DNA of 64,000 bases. It comes from Uloborus plumipes. Lineage: Eukaryota; Arthropoda; Arachnida; Araneae; Uloboridae. The stretch covers positions 248,001 to 312,000 of the forward strand of contig JAXGGA010000081.1 of the NCBI GenBank assembly GCA_038373865.1. Direction: 5' to 3'. Below are positions 12,926 through 26,077 of this stretch, piece by piece (the first letter of the stretch is position 1; each line of letters opens with the position of its first letter). The position numbers and the translations under genes are program-made. The notes below the pieces were generated by a model, which saw only the letters and a program-made list of their open reading frames with translations, did not search any database and was not told where the DNA came from.

Positions 12926-12957
12926 ACAGCCCGTGCAACGCCGGGCTACGCAGCTAG

Positions 12958-15352
<2,395 letters not shown>

Positions 15353-15549
15353 ATAGAAAGTAAGAAAAAGTTGTGCCAGTAAATAGTATGATGAATCTTT
15401 AATCATTCGTAATATAGAATAATCAATGTGTTTTGCCTTATGCACCTTTGCAATTATTTAGGCTACTAATAGCATCACTAACATATAGTATGACACAAAA
15501 GTTTAAATACAATGGAAATCCATATAAATAAAACAAAGAATATGTATGT

Positions 15550-16942
15550 TTATATATATATACATATATATGTGTGTAACTTATACAAATCCACAGTTTA
15601 CGTGGGATCTGGACGAAATTTGGCAGGGAGATGCTTGGGCACCCGGGAAGGATCATAGGGTGGTTTTTGAGCGGGGAAAAAAAGCAGGGCTGCGGAGTCG
15701 GAGTCGGACTGATTTTGGACCGTCGGAGTCGGAGTCGCTGAATGTCAACTCCGTTTCCGACCACCTCCGATTTGGATGAAATTTTATGAAGGTGAAAACA
15801 TATCTTTGAAACTAAAAGATACAAATTTTCAGCGTCCAATATCCAAATCCTAAGCATCTAGGATCATTAAAAAGGGCTTCAAAATGGCGGGTCTGTTTTG
15901 TGAAACGAATTACTATGTTTGGGCTTATGTAAGTGAATAAAAAATATTTGCAGCAAAAATGCAATGTGTTAAAATAAAGTCTGGCCATTTAACAAGAAAA
16001 GGATTAATTAGTTTTGTACGGAGTCAAATGACAACAGCGGCACTTGTCTTTTGCTCTGGAGAAAATGAACTTTTTGGAAGGTCACAGTGACCTCCGAGAA
16101 TTGAGGTAAATGTGAAATTACCTGCGAGAATTCTTGAGAGAATTGAACTTTTTGAGAGGTCATAATGACCTCCCTTGACCTCCAACTGGCATACCCCAGC
16201 TTGCTACACCCCTCCCCCCATCCTAAAGTGAGTCCTGGCTACGACCATAAATAAAAATGAAATTTTTAAAAATGGACTTAATATTTCAACCTTTGTTTAG
16301 GGGTTTCCCCTCTTCACTTTTGGGTAAAAAAAATAAATAATAAAAAAAGCAGGAGTAGGAGTCAGAGTCGGAGTCGGAAGTTTTTAAATTCCGGAGTCGG
16401 AGTTGACCATCTTTCCTCCGACTCCGCAGCCCTGGAAAAAAGAACCGATCCGTTCGAATTTCGAATAAAGGACTTCAAAATGGCTCTATGTAGCGAAATA
16501 CTTATCGGATCTTCTCGATCTTGGGCTCATTCGAAAGAACGCAAGAAATACCTTTTAAGAAATTTTCCTTTCGAAGGTTTTCAAAACCACTAATGGATAT
16601 CTCCACACTGAAGAAAGATACGGGCGTTTGAAAATTTGGAAATATCCATTTTAAATTGTATTTATAAAAATCGTCTGCACGAGAGTGAAAGAAATTAAAT
16701 AGCGTGAAATAAATTATTGATAACAAAAAGGTGTTGCCATTTTGTTCTTGAACATAAACAAATATAAATTCTTGCTTTTGCTTTTCCTGTAGCGGGGATT
16801 TAAAAAATTTTTGGCGATTGATTGATGTTTCGTACTGCGTAAAATATCGACTTCAATCTAATCGGGACTTTTATAGACACGAGTTACTTGACATAAATTT
16901 TATTCTCAAGGTATACCGGGCAGAGCCTGGCCACGCAGTAAG
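15550..16942 (+). mobile_element. decayed Helitron-like element, interrupted by hAT element
   Basis: The segment ends at 16915-16942 with a G+C-rich hairpin block (CCGGGCAGAGCCTGG) followed by CCACGCAG and TAAG where CTAG would be expected, then T. That fits a mutated Helitron 3' end. Upstream text such as GGGATCTGGACGAAATTTGG (15602-15621) resembles the internal sequence of these elements. The sequence before 15685 and after 16434 appears to join across an inserted hAT-type element. The left end is not defined, so the start given is approximate. Confidence 0.5.
15685..16434. mobile_element. non-autonomous hAT-type element, 750 bp
   Basis: The ends are 18-bp inverted repeats, CAGGGCTGCGGAGTCGGA on the left and its complement on the right. 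The flanks AAAAAAAG (15677-15684) and GAAAAAAG (16435-16442) match at 7 of 8 positions, which fits the 8-bp target duplication of the hAT superfamily, as does the CAGGG start. Subterminal GGAGTC repeats are present at both ends. Inside are short palindromes, AGGTCACAGTGACCT near 16078-16092 and GAGGTCATAATGACCTC at 16156-16172. There is no transposase. Confidence 0.75.
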
Positions 16943-16944
16943 TA

Positions 16945-18412
16945 TAAAATAAAAGAAAACTACTCAGAGGAATGCTTTTAAATTTCTACTATTGGTAGAA
17001 AATGTGATCCTAAATAAGTGTCTCTGGAATTTTGAAAAATACAACCAAAATGAAAATCAAAAATTACTAAGAACATTTTTTTTTTTTTTTTTTTTGATGT
17101 TGCAAAAATTTATGCACAAGTCGGATTTTATGCAAATATCTCATGAAACTTGATTGGTGGAGGAATTTCGGGATTTTTTTTTTTTTTTTTTGAATATCAA
17201 GTGCAGATATTGTTCAATGAATAATCAAAATCCCAAAATCTCTGTAGTTCTCATCTAAAGAAGGTGAGAAAGTTTGGAAGCTGAAATTTGAAAATGAGTC
17301 CACTTTGCTAATTTTGCGTCTTTTTAATTGGTCTTAGTATGGTAGTGCACAATGTTTTACATCGTGGAGAGCAAATTCAGACACGCGTATCGATCAAAAA
17401 GGCCAAGAAAAATTATATTTCTTAGGGACGAGCGAATTTTCAAAACGGCTTGAGTTAACAATTTGTCCCTCAATCTTACAAAACTTTAATAAAAACAGCA
17501 TGTCATAGTATAAGTAGAAGAACAGCTGATTTGGGATGCACCAAAAGCCAAAAAATTGCGCTTGAGCCTTTTCGAAAAGTGTCCCTAATAAGCCAGATTT
17601 TAATGGTAAAAGCAACACATATATCATCTCGACAAAAAATGAATATTGCTTTCTCTGATGAAAATAGATAAAATGTAGATGGCCTAGACAGTTTCAAATT
17701 CTTTTAGCGGAACTTTAAGACAGATTCGAGGAGCATATGCTGTACTGCTTTACTCATCTAACATCTGGCTTATATTAGGAGACTGTTTCCGAAAAGGCTC
17801 AAGCACAATTTTTTGTCTTTTGATGCATTCCAATTCAACTGTTCATCTACTTATTCTGTGACGTGCAGTTTTTGATCTAAGTGGAAGTTTTGTAGGATTA
17901 AAGGACAAACTGTCAGTTCGAGCCGTTTTTTTTAATTATTTCATCCTTAAGAAATATAATTTTTCTTAGCCTGTTTTTTCAACACGCATGTCTGAATTTG
18001 CTTTCTATGAAGCAAAACACTATGCACTACCACACTAGCACTGATTAAGAAAACGAAACATTAACAAAATGGATTCATTTTCAAATTTTTAGCTTTCAAA
18101 CCTTCGCATCTTCTTTAGACGTGAAGCACGAAGATTTTGGGATTTTGATTATTCATTCAATTTTTTTTCTTACTCAGTCTAAGAAAATGGTCTCGCTTTT
18201 GCCCCCCCCCCAATCACGTTTCAAGAGATATTTGCATAAAATCTGAACTGTGTATATACTTTTGCGACAGAAAAAAAAATATACATGTATATCTTTCGCA
18301 ACTTCATATTTTCGTTTTGGGTATATTTTACAAATCTTTACACACTTATTTGGGATCATATTGTCTATCTACAGTAGAAATGTGAAAGCATTCTGCTGAA
18401 TGGTTTTGTTTT
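16945..18412. repeat. long imperfect palindrome, arms about 660 bp
   Basis: The left arm (about 16945-17610) is the reverse complement, with many changes and small gaps, of the right arm (about 17750-18412). Matching landmarks include: TGATCCTAAATAAGTGT (16999) with the complement of ACACTTATTTGGGATCA (18342); GATTTTATGCAAATATCTC (17123) with its complement near 18221-18243; CAAAATCCC (17226) with GGGATTTTG (18139); AAATTATATTTCTTAGGGA (17409) with its counterpart near 17945-17970; and GCTTGAGCCTTTTCGAAAA (17560) with TTTCCGAAAAGGCTCAAGC (17786). The short open frames within it are shadows of this repeat. It starts directly after the Helitron-type 3' end at 16942. Confidence 0.85.
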
Positions 18413-19590
18413 TATTCAAAAATTTCATTGTGCTTAAATATTTGCGATGCACGATGCTTACTCCCTAACATAACATTTTGCTACGAAGGTCATTTGCATA
18501 TGCAATGGAAACCGTATTATGGCAGGACTACATCATTGTGAATCAAAAAATTCATAAGTTCTCTCGTTTACTTTTTTTATCTCACAAAAATTCATCGGAG
18601 GTACCTAGCCCTCAAGGTATGAAGACACATATGTGTGTTATTTTAATATTTTAAAAAACATTAAGATTATTTTGTTACGTTTGAATTTAGTGTATCAAAC
18701 ATATTGTGTGGAAAATAGTTCTCATTGCTACACAATTGATTATCGTTGTGAAAACAATTAAAACGTCCTTTCACTTAGCCAGTTCCATCATATTATATAT
18801 ATTTATGAAGCTTAACAAAGAGAACTTTACGCTACACTAATCTAGAAAAACGTTAGATATGTTTGCTATTAATGAGTTAAATTTCCAATTAACTAATCAT
18901 CTTTACTAATTCAAACAATAGCTTATTTTCCAAACGCTCCAATGATTTAAATTTTATTCAAGCGTAAAGATAAACAGTAAAGATTTATTCCTTTAATCGC
19001 TTAATAACTATTATACATCAGTAAACTCAAAAAGTCAAAGGTTTAAAACCTTAATTTAATTAATCATGAAAGGAGGTGGGGTATTAAATATTTACTCGCA
19101 AAATGCCTCTTAATGCGAAAAACAATGCTAATCGCTTAAAAGCATGTAACTACTTACGCAATCATTAAATCATACTAGATGTATTTTATTTAAATAGGTT
19201 GAATTAAGTATAAGATTTAAATTTTGGAAACGTTAGTACGTTTTGCTACAAAGACTATTAAATATACATAGCTTTCTTTTAAATGCATGCGAAGACAAAT
19301 TTAAACCCAACGCCTTCAATTAAGAATAATGATAATTCTCTTGATGGTTTATAATTACATAATTAATTTCTAACTGACAGAATAGTTTTAGCATATTTAT
19401 GAATTTAATAAAATACATACTATTGCAGTAGAAATATTTCCAACGCTGTGTTTATTTTCATTCGTATTTTACTTTTTTTGAATCCAAATTTTCTGAAAAA
19501 TAATTCAAACTAAGACATACAGTCCTACCAGCTGATGGGCATTTGTTGATATAAAGGTTTCAGACATGCTTTATGACACACACTATTTAC
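18413..19590. other. A+T-rich stretch, nothing recognised
   Basis: No open frame worth reporting, no RNA gene and no bounded repeat. Confidence 0.5.
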
Positions 19591-19665
19591 AGGGGACTGA
19601 GGACAGTTCACTGTCCTCAGTCCCCTGTCTTCAGTCCCCTGTCCTCAGTCCCTTCAATCCCCTGT
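19591..19665. repeat. 16-bp stem hairpin plus CAGTCCCCTGTC repeats
   Basis: AGGGGACTGAGGACAG (19591-19606), loop TTCA, and the exact complement at 19611-19626 form a perfect 16-bp stem. The right arm is followed by further copies of the CTC/TTCAGTCCCCTGTC unit to about 19665. The segment is G+C-rich against an A+T-rich background. Confidence 0.85.
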
Positions 19666-19734
19666 TTTGTTGGGGGTTGTAACTTTCATTTGAATCAATG
19701 AAACTGAATAATTTCATGTTGCCTACTTTGAACA

Positions 19735-20060
19735 GCTTTATGCCCATCAAAATACTATACCGTTTTTCTTAATTTTTATTAAATAAAATGAAATATTTTT
19801 AAGACAAACGGATATTCTGTAAAATGATCAAGTCTCCTTTACACAGGAAGACTTAATCCCCGTCTGTAGAAAACTTGATCCTGGAGGGGGGGTTCTTATA
19901 AGTGTTTTAAAAACAAATCAAGTATTTATTATGGCAACCTGATTATTATTCACGCATTAAATATTTGTTCAGGTCAAAATAAGCAATTAAAAGAGCAAAC
20001 AAATACCAATCGCTATTAAACTAATGTTTAACAAACAAAGTCACCTTTACTAGTATCGCT
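19735..20060 (+). repeat. dispersed repeat, copy 1
   Basis: This segment is alignable over about 325 bp with 28362-28690. Shared blocks include TTTGCCCATCAAAAT-like text, a CTTTACACAG block, TTGATCCTGGAGG against TGATCCTGAAGAGG, and AATCGCTATTAAACTA against AATCGGTATTAAAACTA. Divergence is high. Neither copy codes for protein. Family not identified. Confidence 0.6.
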
Positions 20061-21252
20061 TAAAAAATCATAATTACGGTTTTAATCGAGTTTAAAAAAA
20101 AGAAAACGAGTTGTACCAGTTTTGCCTAGTGAAGACTTGGCTATTTAAGTTGTGCCTCTTTCAAATTCTATTATCCCTCCACAATGGGCAGAATGATTAG
20201 GGCATAAATTGCTTTTTAGCGGCGACTGTTAGCACTAGAATAAAATATGTCAGTTTCTCATGTAAGGTGCATTAAGGTACGTTTTATGAAGATACTTCTA
20301 AGAAAATTAATTTTTGGGTTGTGCCCTCTTTCAGTTTGGATGTGCATCTGCATTTATTTTCTGATTGACCAAGAACATTTATTAATGAAAGACACTATTG
20401 AGTTACTGTATAAAATATTGTTTTCCTGCATAAAACTTTGATATAATTTTCTTACGGAAAAAATTTGAAATCATGTGGTTTTGATTAAAAAAATAGATTT
20501 AAAATCAGAATAACATTACTGTCACCGATAGCAATATAGATAAATCGTAGTTGACCGTCCCTTACTACCAACATAAATAGTTAAGTATTAAATTAGTTTC
20601 TTTTATTTGCTTAAAACTAAGCATGGATGATCTGCATATTATATTACTTAAACTAGTATAACTAAATTTCACTTTAAAAAATACGATTAAAATTTCATTT
20701 CATAACACCTCTCACGAGCACTAAAAGTGACTACCTCAAAAATTTCTGGATGGATACGAAAGTATTTCGTCTTAACCTCCAGCCAAAACTTAAGTTACTT
20801 GTATAAATTATAACAGATCCTTTCATGGGTTACTATAAATTTGTTTCTGGCAAAAAGATTAAGTATACCTATTTCTTTCTTTCTTTTTACATTGTTGAGC
20901 TCCAGTGGTCAATTAATAGCGGATCACCCTACAGTTAATCACAAACAAAATTAACGTTTTAATGTCATGAACTTTAAAAATATTCAAAAGTTAAAAAGAA
21001 ATATCTGTTGAAATTAGTGGCTCAAAAGATTGAAAGAAAAATTTTAATTTTGTCTTCAACAATTGTTTTCGGAAAAGTAAAGAAGAATACGCACTTAATG
21101 ATATAGATTTAAAAGTGGGAGGATTTTCTTTTTTTACAATTTGGCATTGTAAATTTCTCCCACGTCAACTTTTTTGAGCTTTCGATATTAATAAATGTTT
21201 CACTCTGCTTAATTAGTCTTCAGCATTTCTGTAAAATAATAAGTACAATGAG
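20061..21252. other. non-coding, nothing recognised
   Basis: A+T-rich. The 64-codon frame at 20247-20441 has no recognisable motif. Confidence 0.5.
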
Positions 21253-21495
21253 TAAGGGGAACTAGGAAGGTTTGACCCGCTTTTTAGAAGTACTTTATTC
21301 TAAATTTTTCTGACCTTTAAATTTTTTCCAAATTGGCATTATTCCTTATGATGTCTAGCAATTTTTTACATCGTAATTTTTTATTTTAAGTATCCTTTAC
21401 ATTTTTTATCTCTTATTTTTCAAAAGTGTCCAAACCAAGTTAAACCTCTCCACTTAAGGGTGGTTCGACCCGTCATAAGGTAGGTTCTACCCACG
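21253..21495. mobile_element. single end of a pogo-like element
   Basis: TA at 21253-21254 is followed by AGGGGAACTAGG and iterated motifs of the type GGTTTGACCC (about 21269), GGTTCGACCC (about 21461) and GGTTCTACCC (about 21483). This layout, a G-rich start after TA with several repeats of one short motif nearby, matches the two pogo-like elements at 44341 and 54353. No inverted partner end was found, so it is a truncated copy. Confidence 0.4.
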
Positions 21496-23532
21496 GAGAT
21501 TGAAAGCTGTAAAAATGATACTGAAATAATAACATGTCTTATGAGATGCTATTACAAGACACCGGCAATAGTTATGTATAAAGAAACACCATAAATTATT
21601 GACTGAATTTAATGTAAATCAGTAGAGAGTATTATTGTTAGAAATGTGACAGCCAAATTTAATTTTCGATTCAACTCTTGTTGTGCCTCTACTAATCACT
21701 GAGTAATTGAGTAGAATGACATTTCTTTTAGACACAGTTGCAATACCTTTTTCCCAGAAAAAATTTAGCTGCGTGCGACTTATGAAAATTTGTATACTAG
21801 ACAGCAAATTAAATTAACACTGAACGTCACTACGAACGGAGCCTATTAGAGCTCACAAGCAATTAGCGATCTCCTCTTATTCGCCAAGTAGGCTGTGACG
21901 TTTTATCTAGCTCGTTTTTCATAGGCTAACGTCACGCCGAAGTCACGATGTTTTTTTCAAGAAACCTTGCAGTGTAGTATAGAAAATTCATGTCCCTTTA
22001 CGCTCAAGGAGTACAGAATATAATGTAAGCAAGTTTCATTGGTTTAACATTTAGAAAAAATGTTTATTTCAATGACACAACAGCTTTTTGTCTTTTAAAT
22101 AATCATCTGAACCCCTTCAGATGCGATATTATTTGAATTCAGATTTTGTCTGAAGGCTAAATATTATCTTCACTCTGTTGTTTGTTTCCTAATCTGTTTC
22201 TCAGTATTTGGAGAATTGTTCTATGTATTTTCCGTATTGTATATCGCTTCGATTTTTATCAGCTTTGGCAGGGGTATCTGAAAATCCTTCATTTGGTACG
22301 TTTTCTGCCACATTTGCGTTTTCTAGGTTCTTATTTTATTTATTTTCAAGTGAAAAATAAAACTTACTTCAGTGAAGATAAAAGAAAGAAATTTAGCAAA
22401 TAATTGAAGAAAATAGAAATGGGTTGCGTACCTATAAAGGTAATCGAACCCAAGTTTGCTAACAAATAAGAAAAACAAGATTAGGTTGTTTTTAGTTTGA
22501 TCGGAATAATGCATTAACAGATAATGCTTCAAGTGAATATCAAGGAATTGATTGCAAGTTAAGAACAAATAAACTACTATCATTTTATTAAAGAACATTT
22601 TTTAAACACAAATTAAATGTTTTATACTTTTTAAAAACTTTTATCAAACAAAAAATAATAAAGATTTGACCTAGGTCAAGTCTCCCGGAATTAAACTGAA
22701 TCTTCCTTAATCATTTTATCAAAACAATTAAAAACACATTAATAAAAAAAATGAAAGTAAAAAATAAGTATGTTACCTTTCAGTATGTTCATATGAGTAC
22801 ATAAATAGTTCATTTTAATTGCGTTTAGGTTAATGACGAATAGTACAGAAGATATAGACTTGCAATAAAATTCCTTTTTTTTTTTTTGCCTGAAGAAGAC
22901 ATCACGTACGATTGCTCTTCAATTCCACTTCAAAATAACTAAAAATAGAATTAACTTGTGATTCCACTTGATTCCTTACTACCGTATAACGCTCGCCAGT
23001 TAAATGTTGCAGTATGAAAAAGATAAAGTCAGTCTCAAATCTCCCTCGTGTGATCAAATCTCCCTAACTTCAACTAACAAACAGCTATGTGTATAGTCAT
23101 ACTGAAGAAGATTATGCCTAAATCAAGTCAATTAAACCAAAAGATATTGTATTTTTCAATCTACATAATGCTGACAATGAAATTTCAAGACACAAATTCT
23201 CGCTAAATCTTTTTTCTGTAGCTGCTCAATAATAATGCTTTTTGAACAAACAGCGACTTCTCACTAATTTTATATCTTATAGTTCTTAAGTCTTTTCCAG
23301 CATTATATAGCCATCAAGTTGGTGTTATTTCTTTAGCATGAGATCTATCTAGTTTTTGAACAATGCAATCTTACAGGAATTACCTTCTGACCTACTACAA
23401 GATGGCCTAACCATAGGGGGTAATCTATTGCTGCGGATGGATCGGGTTAATTAAGGCTTGTTCAAAAATTGTTCTCTCTGACGTCCTTCTTCCTACACTG
23501 AGCTACACACAGACCTTCTGAAATTTGTATAG
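21496..23532. other. A+T-rich stretch without a gene
   Basis: Short chance frames only. The segment 21820-21960 is more balanced in composition, with TGACGTTTT and CACGCCGAAGTCACG, but I cannot assign it. Confidence 0.45.
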
Positions 23533-25340
23533 TTAACTCGGGAGGACAAGCGGGGTCATTATGACCCCAAAGCAATTTTCTAACTCCAATTCCAAGAAAA
23601 CTACGCACCAGTTCACTCCTTTTTTCTCAGTAGCTGAGTTTCTACCCCCCATTCACCTTTTGTTACAGCCCCATTCACATGAGACTTTTTTACCTCGCAT
23701 TTCCCCGCTCCAATCTCGAAAAAAACCGGTTGGAAAATTCCCCGTTCACAAGTACAAAGTGGTTGTACCACAGAAAGTGGATTTTTACCCAACATCCTTT
23801 GCGCATTGTTTACAATCTGCGCGTACGTGTTTTTTTTAGAGTAATAGCTTACGATTTAATACTGCAAAAGTATTTCTTTTCGTGAGCCGCAATTTTCGCA
23901 AAAATGAAAATGAAGGTGATTTCTCAAATTTTATCCGAACAGAAATAATTAAAAATAAAATAAATAAATAAAAGAAACGAAATGAATAAATAGATAAATA
24001 ATAATTACATAAAGTACTTCCCGAGGTTATGTTTTCGTCATTACGACATGCTCGCCAAATTCGCGAAAATGAAAGCCTCGTGCAAATAAATGCTTTTAGT
24101 CTTTATTAAAAGTTAGAAGGATGTGATTAGCAGGGACCTGTTTACCTCACATGCCGATTAGGACTGGGGCCCAATCTTCCTAAAGAACCCCGAATATTTT
24201 ACAAAATAATGCAAAGAATCAATTTAAAATAATAATAATAATAATAAATTATTTATTAACAGTAGGAAACCTCTTTCGAAACTTGTATTGGTCTTATTTG
24301 GTTGGTTTATACAAGAAGAATGGTCTATGGTGGAAAGGATTTTTGAGTTGTTGTTCTTAGAGTTTTTCTGGTATTTGGGGAAGGGGGGGGGGGCACTCAC
24401 CCCAGTAAAATCTCTTCCTATTAAAATAGTGAGTAGTGATTGCGGTAGTGAACTCAGCCATTGGCCATCTGAAAAAATATTCTAATAATTAATTGTAATA
24501 ATTACAGCGAAAATAGTGGTGCCCATAGCTATGGAGAATCAGGAGGTATATACTATACCATTGGAGTTTTTAAGAAGGATATTTAAAATGATTTTGTTGC
24601 ATTATTGGTGAATTATGTATTTGAGGGTTTTCCATAAAATTTCCTAGGGGCTTGTGCATCGCTGCACTCTTTGGCAGATTAGCACCCCTAATCTGCAATC
24701 GAGAACACTCGGCCAACTTGAAAATCAGATGTAGAGGACTGCCGTTAACTCTTTTGTTAGTTAAATGTTCCAGTAATTTATTCTAAAAATAATAGCTAAT
24801 ACAAGAGGGCTGTGGAGGGGGGGGCGCATGGTGCAAACTACATCACTGAAATTTTAGAAAAGGTATTTTAAAAAGGTCTTACTCCCATTACTGCGCCTTT
24901 ATCTTGGTGACTAGGCACCCTCGCTAAATTTTCCACATTCTATGATGCGCCATCGGCTTTATCAATCAATAAATAAATATTGCAGCATTATATTCTACTA
25001 ATTTAGCTAATTATAAAAGGATAAGTAGGATATGAAATAATTAAATACAACAGCGTCAAGCAGAAGCAACCAAAAACAGTCGAAACCCGATGTCCAGTAC
25101 GGCGAAAGTATACAATCTCTTTACGACCCCGCTTTGATTCCAGTCGAGGGCAGGAGGAGAAAAGTTCCGCTTTAACTCCACAAAAACCCGGAATGCGGTC
25201 CCAAGCGGGTTCTTTCCGGGGTAGAAACGCGTCATGTAAACGGGGCGGAGGTATTTCTGGCATTTGCATTCAGCCAATACACATTTGGTCAGTTGCTGGG
25301 GTCATTCTATAACCCCGCGCGTCCTTCCGTTTGCTTGACA
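23533..25340. mobile_element. candidate piggyBac-like or foldback element
   Basis: TTAA at 23533-23536 is followed by CTCGGGAGGACAAGC and the palindrome GGGGTCATTATGACCCC. The right side near 25298-25336 has the inverted counterpart (GGGGTCATTCTATAACCCC, GCGCGTCCTTCCG). Inside the ends, 23640-23730 and 25140-25260 also look like diverged inverted copies, for example GCCCCATTCACATGAGAC against the complement of a GTCATGTAAACGGGGC block. The middle is A+T-rich with G-runs at 24379-24391 and 24816-24826. No transposase is visible. The right TTAA is missing, so the right limit is approximate. Confidence 0.45.
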
Positions 25341-26008
25341 GATCAACTATTTCGCCTGCCTGATACGGTCACTTCGTCACTTTTTTTTAATTAAAAGAAT
25401 TTTGTACTTTAAAACAACCATATAGAAAGTATTCTTTATGCTGATTAGTTAATACATTTCTTAAATCCTTTTTGGAGGGAAAAGTGATACCGAAATAATA
25501 CTTATTTAGAAAGTGAGCAAATGAAATGAAAGCGACACTTATTCAATTAAATTATCAAATCCCTTTCATTCAACCAGTGTAAAAAGTACTTAAATTATGA
25601 TAACTACAATCAAAGTAATATTTTGTTTATCTTCATACATACAGTGTAAAAATACAGGAGGAGACAAAATGAAATCAAATAAATAAATTATTTTCGATTA
25701 AAGGTTGGAACATTTTAAACATAATTCTATCAGTTTTCTTTAAAAACATCGATTCTGGAATGATAGTTGTTATAAATATTGTAAATTATATAAAATGTAA
25801 TAAACCGCAAAATGTATATGAGCTTTGTGTAAAAAATATACGTTCCATACCTTTAAATAGATATGCGGAAGAAAGTTTGCGTAGCACATTTTTGTCTAAA
25901 TGATAGGTTTCAATGTCTCTAATTGTACTGCAATATGGTTTTAAGAAACACATATTAAAATATAAAAGTTTTCAACTGCGTAAGAAGAGATTTTGGGTTC
26001 ATTCAAAG
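25341..26008. other. non-coding between two related palindromic ends
   Basis: A+T-rich, no frame of interest and no bounded repeat. Confidence 0.45.
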
Positions 26009-26077
26009 GTTTGGGGTCATTGTATGACCCCGTGCGTCCCAACGTTTGCCTCGGAGACGCGCGTTTTCCCGGGTTAA
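26009..26077. mobile_element. second right-type palindromic end, TTAA-adjacent
   Basis: GGGGTCATTGTATGACCCC followed by GTGCGTCCCAACGTTTGCC closely matches the end at 25298-25336 (GCGCGTCCTTCCGTTTGC), in the same orientation. TTAA lies at 26074-26077 after CCCGGG, which mirrors the TTAA-CTCGGG at 23533. Either this is a separate solo end, or the true element spans 23537-26073. Confidence 0.5.

Larger units (their letters stand above)
11410..12957 (+). mobile_element. non-autonomous Helitron, 1.55 kb
   Basis: The 5' end TCTACTTATATTAAAAACTG starts at 11410, preceded by A. The 3' end has a perfect 6-bp hairpin, AGCCCG (12928-12933) and CGGGCT (12942-12947), then ACGCAG and CTAG at 12954-12957, followed by T. 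These are complete Helitron hallmarks. The body has no helicase gene. It contains a direct duplication of about 370 bp, a MITE-like insertion in the first repeat only, and four hairpin minisatellite units just before the terminal hairpin. Confidence 0.85.

Noticed and set aside
17394..17697. Two overlapping minus-strand frames
   Set aside because: They lie within one arm of the long palindrome, overlap each other in different frames and have no domain.
22430..22460. GGTAATCGAACCC read on the minus strand as a tRNA B box
   Set aside because: There is no A box at a suitable distance and no pairing acceptor or T arm.
23561..23885. Overlapping frames at the left end of the 23.5-kb element
   Set aside because: Three frames on both strands are open because the segment is G+C-richer and short. 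None shows piggyBac transposase motifs.
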